A stretch of DNA of 64,000 bases from Spirodela intermedia (Eukaryota > Streptophyta > Magnoliopsida > Alismatales > Araceae), in NCBI GenBank assembly GCA_902729315.2, contig LR746265.1, positions 7,446,892 to 7,510,891 of the forward strand, written 5' to 3'. Numbering within the stretch: the first letter of the stretch is position 1; every line of letters begins with the position of its first letter. The notes beneath the pieces are model-generated. The model did not search any database, was not told the DNA's origin, and saw nothing but the letters and a program-made list of their open reading frames with translations. A program made the position numbers and the translations under genes. Positions 59,956 through 64,000 of this stretch are shown here, piece by piece.

Positions 59956-61583
59956 ATGGATGCCATTTTTTCGATTATTTTTCCACATGGACTTCAAGCT
60001 ATGATAGTTGACGAGGATCATATATGCTTATCAATCATAACAAACTTGCTAAAAGAATGCAAATTCAAAGGTAACTATTGTCACATAATAGGGTCTATGG
60101 TTTTATGCTAAATTTCAATATAAAAAGAGACTTATGTGTTGATCTATCTGCATTTTTGTATTATTTTCAATTTCCATTGATCATTAATGAGTTTCATCGA
60201 CCACTTGTTTTTACGTTACGTCTTCTATCCAATTAGTTAACTAATGTTGCGGTTTTTCAACATTGCAAGATTCACTAGAATACTTCTGGTGATGCAAGGG
60301 CAGCAAAATCAATCTTGATGAGAGCATCAGTTGTAGATGAAAATCAAAATTTAAAAACATAATGATAAAAAATTAGGGTAAAACATGAAAATCAACAATT
60401 TCAAAGCATAACAATGGCGCCATAAAAAATAATACTAGGATCGTTCCGTTGCAAATTAATTTTTCTTTTGACTTTTCTCTAGGCCTAATCTCGATAACAT
60501 ACTTAATAGTCATGATGTAATGTCTTTAATGATATTTTCTGACAAATTATGTGAAGTGGAAGCTGGCTAGTGATGCTGTGATGACTGAATAGCATCTTCA
60601 TGGGATCATTTCCTAGTTATTTTCGAATATAGGATTAATGTAACTGGCGATTTAGAAAATTTATAAGATGGACGAGGCTAGGGTGGGATAGACTTTCTTG
60701 ATTAAGGTGGTCTCTTCCCTGCATGATATCTATTTTGTCCAACCGGAGTTTCTTTTCTTAGTATGAGAAGGGTTTCCTTACCTTCTAATGTACGTCTTGA
60801 TATGCAAGGTATACTACTGTAATTCTATTTCTAGTTGCCACCAGAGATCGAATAGACGTTGTAGCTCGAAAGGGCATTTTATTCTGGGCCCTCCTTTCCA
60901 TTTGCTAGGAATCTATGGTTTTAAAATACTCCCATGTCCAATATCGCAGTAGCACAATTCACCAAACCAAGCGTCGCCCTTAGTACGTTCCGGGTGGAAG
61001 GAAGCGGATGCCATCTGATCGTGATAGCAGTCCCCACAATGGAGATGGATGCGTTTTCACTCCTCGAAGAAGCGAGGAAGGAGCACCACGTTCCAGCTTT
61101 GAGTGAGCATCATCCACGCCTTGACAGCAATCGTTCCTCCTTCCTCTCCTTCCCTTGTCTTTACGCCGCTCTTGTCGTGCAGTGATGACCCGCAGGCCAT
61201 CGCCGGAGGTTGCAGAGAAATGCAAGAGCTACGGGGACTGCTACTATCTGCACCTCCCCACCGGAGTGCCCGAACTAATGAACTTCGTTTTCGACGCACT
61301 TAGCTGGTGGTGGAGTCGCACGACATACGCTGCAAAGGGATCTGAAGCCAGAAATCAACTATCCCAGGATGTTCAGACCGCCGTCCCTCCACCCCGGGAT
61401 TGGTTCTTCGTGAGGGGGACAGAGGAGGCGTTGGACAGAGGGGGCGCCGGCCGGAGCAGCACTGAAGAAGATATGGCGCCGGAGACGAAGAAGGCGATCT
61501 CAGATGCTCTCGACAAACTTGATGCCCACTGTGAGGGACACGATGGCTATTTGTTTGTGGAACCTCATTACATCGTTGGATAA
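59956..61583 (+). CDS. Degenerate receiver-domain protein related to type-B response regulators
   Basis: Three exons, 59956-60070, 60950-61102 and 61183-61583, join in frame to 222 residues. Junctions are AAAG/GTAACT...cgcag/TAG and TTGA/GTGAGC...tgcag/TGATG. The joined protein aligns end to end with a type-B receiver: FPHGLQAMIVDEDHICL for FPxxLRVLVVDDDPxCL, LLKECKFKV, LIVIAVPTMEMDAFSLLEEA for LVISDVHMPDMDGFKLLE, MMT, then YGDCYYLHLPTGVPELMNFV for [20 protein letters not shown]. Acidic residues D19-E20 and Thr92 remain, but the phospho-acceptor Asp is Ala65 and the Lys is Leu114, so phosphorelay should not work. The intron positions appear to match type-B genes. No GARP DNA-binding domain follows; the tail from about 135 to 222 is unrecognised. 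ACCATGG gives a good start context. It may be an active pseudo-response regulator or a recent pseudogene without stops. Confidence 0.8.
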
Positions 61584-62830
61584 GCCTGCATCCCTATTCT
61601 TGCAGTGTCTGTGGCGAAGAAGGTTATCGGAATGAGGGGCCGGGTACCGTCCATCAGCGAGGGGAGCGGCAAGTACCAGACAAACTCCAAGTAATTGCTG
61701 GCGGTATAGCCCATGAATATTCACCTGCACTGACCCCATCTCGGAGCAGTATCCCGAGACAGACTTTGGTGGTATGCTTTGCTTCGGCTGACGTCCGTAT
61801 CAGTTGTTTGGGCTTCGGTTTGTGGGTTTTCATTTTATTAGAGCGGTGACTAGTAGTAGTGATCTTGGGCCTAATGAGACTAGAAGGCGAATAAAACTTG
61901 ACATTCTTATTTTCCAAATATAATATCATGAATTTCATTGGTATCTATAGATTAACGCAATTATGGGTTTTGTGGTACCAATTGATGTAACTGGCATGCG
62001 ATACAATCTTGATGACTTGATAGGGTTCTTCCATTTAAATCGCTTAATTTTTTGGTGATCTATGAAGGTAATCCTTTTAAGTGTCTCACGTTGACCTTAC
62101 GATTGTGGACAGATCTTTCTTTGTTGTGAGACATGTTTTACAAGCATGGTACATATCTGGTCTATGGAGTACGGTCAACTGATTTTGTTCTCCCATGTGA
62201 GCCTTGATTGTTGCCTTATTAACGCTGATCAGATACCCCACTGTAACTCAAGGCATGAACCCCCACTAACTATATATCTCTAAGCACCCAAAAATAGTTG
62301 TGGCGTGGTGTTGGCCACCCACCCTGGTGATTGGTGTCACTACATTAACTGTTCTGATGCCATGACGAAGGTAAGACCTACATTCGCAATAGTTGATGGG
62401 CACTATGTGCTGATGTCCCATTCTCCTTTCCTCTGATGTCCATCCCACGTAGTATTTCTAGCAACTGCACCCCATCACATGACGTTGCCTAATCAGGTGT
62501 GCAATTGTGTCGTAGCATGCCAATTAGCCTGTATCTACCTCATGTTACTTTTCTTGTTGTGCCGTAAAATCCTAGTTAGCTTGAAAGTTTCATGCGATAC
62601 CTCTTTGAACTTTTATACGCCCTAATGGGACTCTTCACCTAAAAGGCATATGCTCTCATGGGAGCTTCCTTCCTTTTGTGCTTTCATAGATCCATGTACT
62701 CATTGGAAGGATATTGGAAACGAGCGAAAACCAAGTACTATTGAAGCAAATGTCGTCTTCCCCTCAAGAGGAGCTCCTACACCATTCAAGTAAAGATACT
62801 CACACTTACAGAAACTTTGGGCAATGTGAA
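61584..62830. other. 3' flank of the receiver gene
   Basis: About 150 bp remain GC-rich and hold a possible extra acceptor (ttcttgcag at 61594-61602), then the sequence becomes AT-rich. No GARP-like motif (for example WxxELHxxF) was seen on the plus strand. Confidence 0.45.
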
Positions 62831-62917
62831 AGAATCATAACCCATTCATATTGTGTTATTTGTGTAGAGTAATAACTCATTGTGCTCAAGTCAACCTAGA
62901 CCCATCAATATATAAGA
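62831..62917 (+). repeat. 88-bp dispersed direct repeat, copy 2
   Basis: Partner of 57757-57845, with about nine differences. The two copies flank the receiver gene in the same orientation about 5 kb apart. Confidence 0.85.
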
Positions 62918-64000
62918 GATTAGTGGGGTGCTGATTTTGTTCAGTTGACCTTGATCTATAAAGTTCAAATTATAGTGGCCATCAATCTTATATTTAATAC
63001 ATATTTATTTTAGGTTTCTGGAAGTTCTAAAAACTAGTAAGCTTGATTATATCGAATGTATAAAGAAAGAACTTTGAAAGTTACAGCAAGAAGAATTTAT
63101 ACAAGACTTGATTTAATAAACATTGGAAATATTTTTGTCAATATTATACTTCTAAAGGAGGAGGTGAAGAAATAAAAATCTAAGCAACAAAATGTGATTG
63201 GGAATAGCTATTTCGTTTAGCTGTGATCTCTTTACGTTTCTAAAATACAAGGCTTTTAATTGGTGAAACAATTCAAAAGTACTTCAAGTGCATGTTTCTT
63301 AATAACTGGTAAAAAATTTCTATAGCTATTGTTAGCCTTAATGATGCCATAAATAATTAAGGAGTTGAATCATTCAATAAGCATTTGGAATAAATATTAT
63401 TTTTGATGTAATTAATTTGCCACTTAAAATTAAAACCTGTTAACCAATGAAGTGATTTGATTTGAAATATTAATGATATTCTTCTCAAAAGGAAGTTAAA
63501 ACTCTTTGAATCAGCCATAGCTTCTTTAAATACAACTCTACATAGTAGTTGTTTGTAAAAGTCTTTAATATTATTCTTTCTAATAATTTTGCATTGAAGA
63601 AAGATCAATGACAAGAGGTATTTAGTTCATTATAGTCTTTTTCCCATCTAAAACAGATATAAATGGGTGAACTTGATTCTAATATGATCAATACATAGTA
63701 CTTCTTTAAAAAAATAGGTTTAAACTCTTGTAGACACTGACCAAAATTATTTGAAATTTAGTTTTAGTTAATAATTGGTAAGATTTTTTGTGAATTGCAA
63801 GTATAAATCATTAAGTAAAAATATGGGAAATTGAAGCAAGAAAAATTCGTTAGGTAGTTTTTTATTTAAGACTACTTCCCAAACATTTGAGTCTAATTAT
63901 TTAAAATTATATTGTATGACAACTTCTATGGTTGTCAAGTTTTAAAATGATAGATTGATCTTAAATGTCTTATTTGATAGCTTTGGAAAGTAGACAATAG
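62918..64000. other. AT-rich spacer at window end
   Basis: No gene, RNA or clear repeat end is visible. Loose similarity of 63180-63280 to 56850-56950 suggests the homology around the 88-bp repeat may be wider and older. Confidence 0.5.

Noticed and set aside
60269-60345. Alternative second exon of the receiver gene (reads NTSGDARAAKSILMR)
   Set aside because: It does not join in frame to exon 1, whereas 60950-61102 joins exactly and aligns better with the family.

Overview
This window is nuclear DNA of a flowering plant. Every confident gene has a plant-specific family member as its best match, and the genes have GT-AG introns. Short GC-rich gene islands sit in long AT-rich, repeat-filled spacers. 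The Bowman-Birk-type inhibitor loci and the GC-rich coding exons with Ala/Pro/Gly runs point to a monocot. The species cannot be named from the sequence.

Layout. 0-0.5 kb: a broken 3' piece of a Bowman-Birk inhibitor (BBI) gene. 0.86-5.2 kb (minus): the 3' part of an SLX9-like ribosome-biogenesis gene, with a decayed coiled-coil fragment in one intron. 5.2-14.7 kb: AT-rich repeats, a GC-rich island at 7.85-8.56 kb and possible decayed exons at 8.97-10.1 kb. 14.75-16.5 kb: a small LTR retroelement remnant. 19.3-20.4 kb (minus): a second BBI locus with one in-frame stop, a TATA box and a 174-bp tandem duplication downstream. 20.55-30.4 kb: a solo LTR-like block and a degraded minus-strand Ty3/gypsy element (gag and protease only), with other DNA inserted in it. 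30.85-32.07 kb: a dispersed repeat shared with 6.2-6.65 and 10.8-11.6 kb. 33.15-35.5 kb (plus): a seven-exon receptor-like kinase gene of the At1g01540 type. 40.16-52.97 kb (plus): an eleven-exon plant glutaminyl-peptide cyclotransferase gene, with a Ty3/gypsy integrase fragment in intron 5. 53.67-54.92 kb (minus): a single-exon ROH1/DUF793 gene converging on it. 59.96-61.58 kb (plus): a three-exon gene for a very divergent receiver-domain protein related to type-B response regulators; it has lost the phospho-acceptor Asp and the conserved Lys. The rest is AT-rich spacer.

The genes do not form a pathway. They are independently transcribed plant genes: ribosome biogenesis, protease inhibition, membrane kinase signalling, N-terminal pyroglutamate formation, exocyst-linked ROH1 and a pseudo-response regulator. 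The most novel items are the degenerate receiver gene and the duplicated, decaying BBI locus. Exon coordinates were worked out by hand from reading frame, splice consensus and family conservation. No alignment or database search was run.
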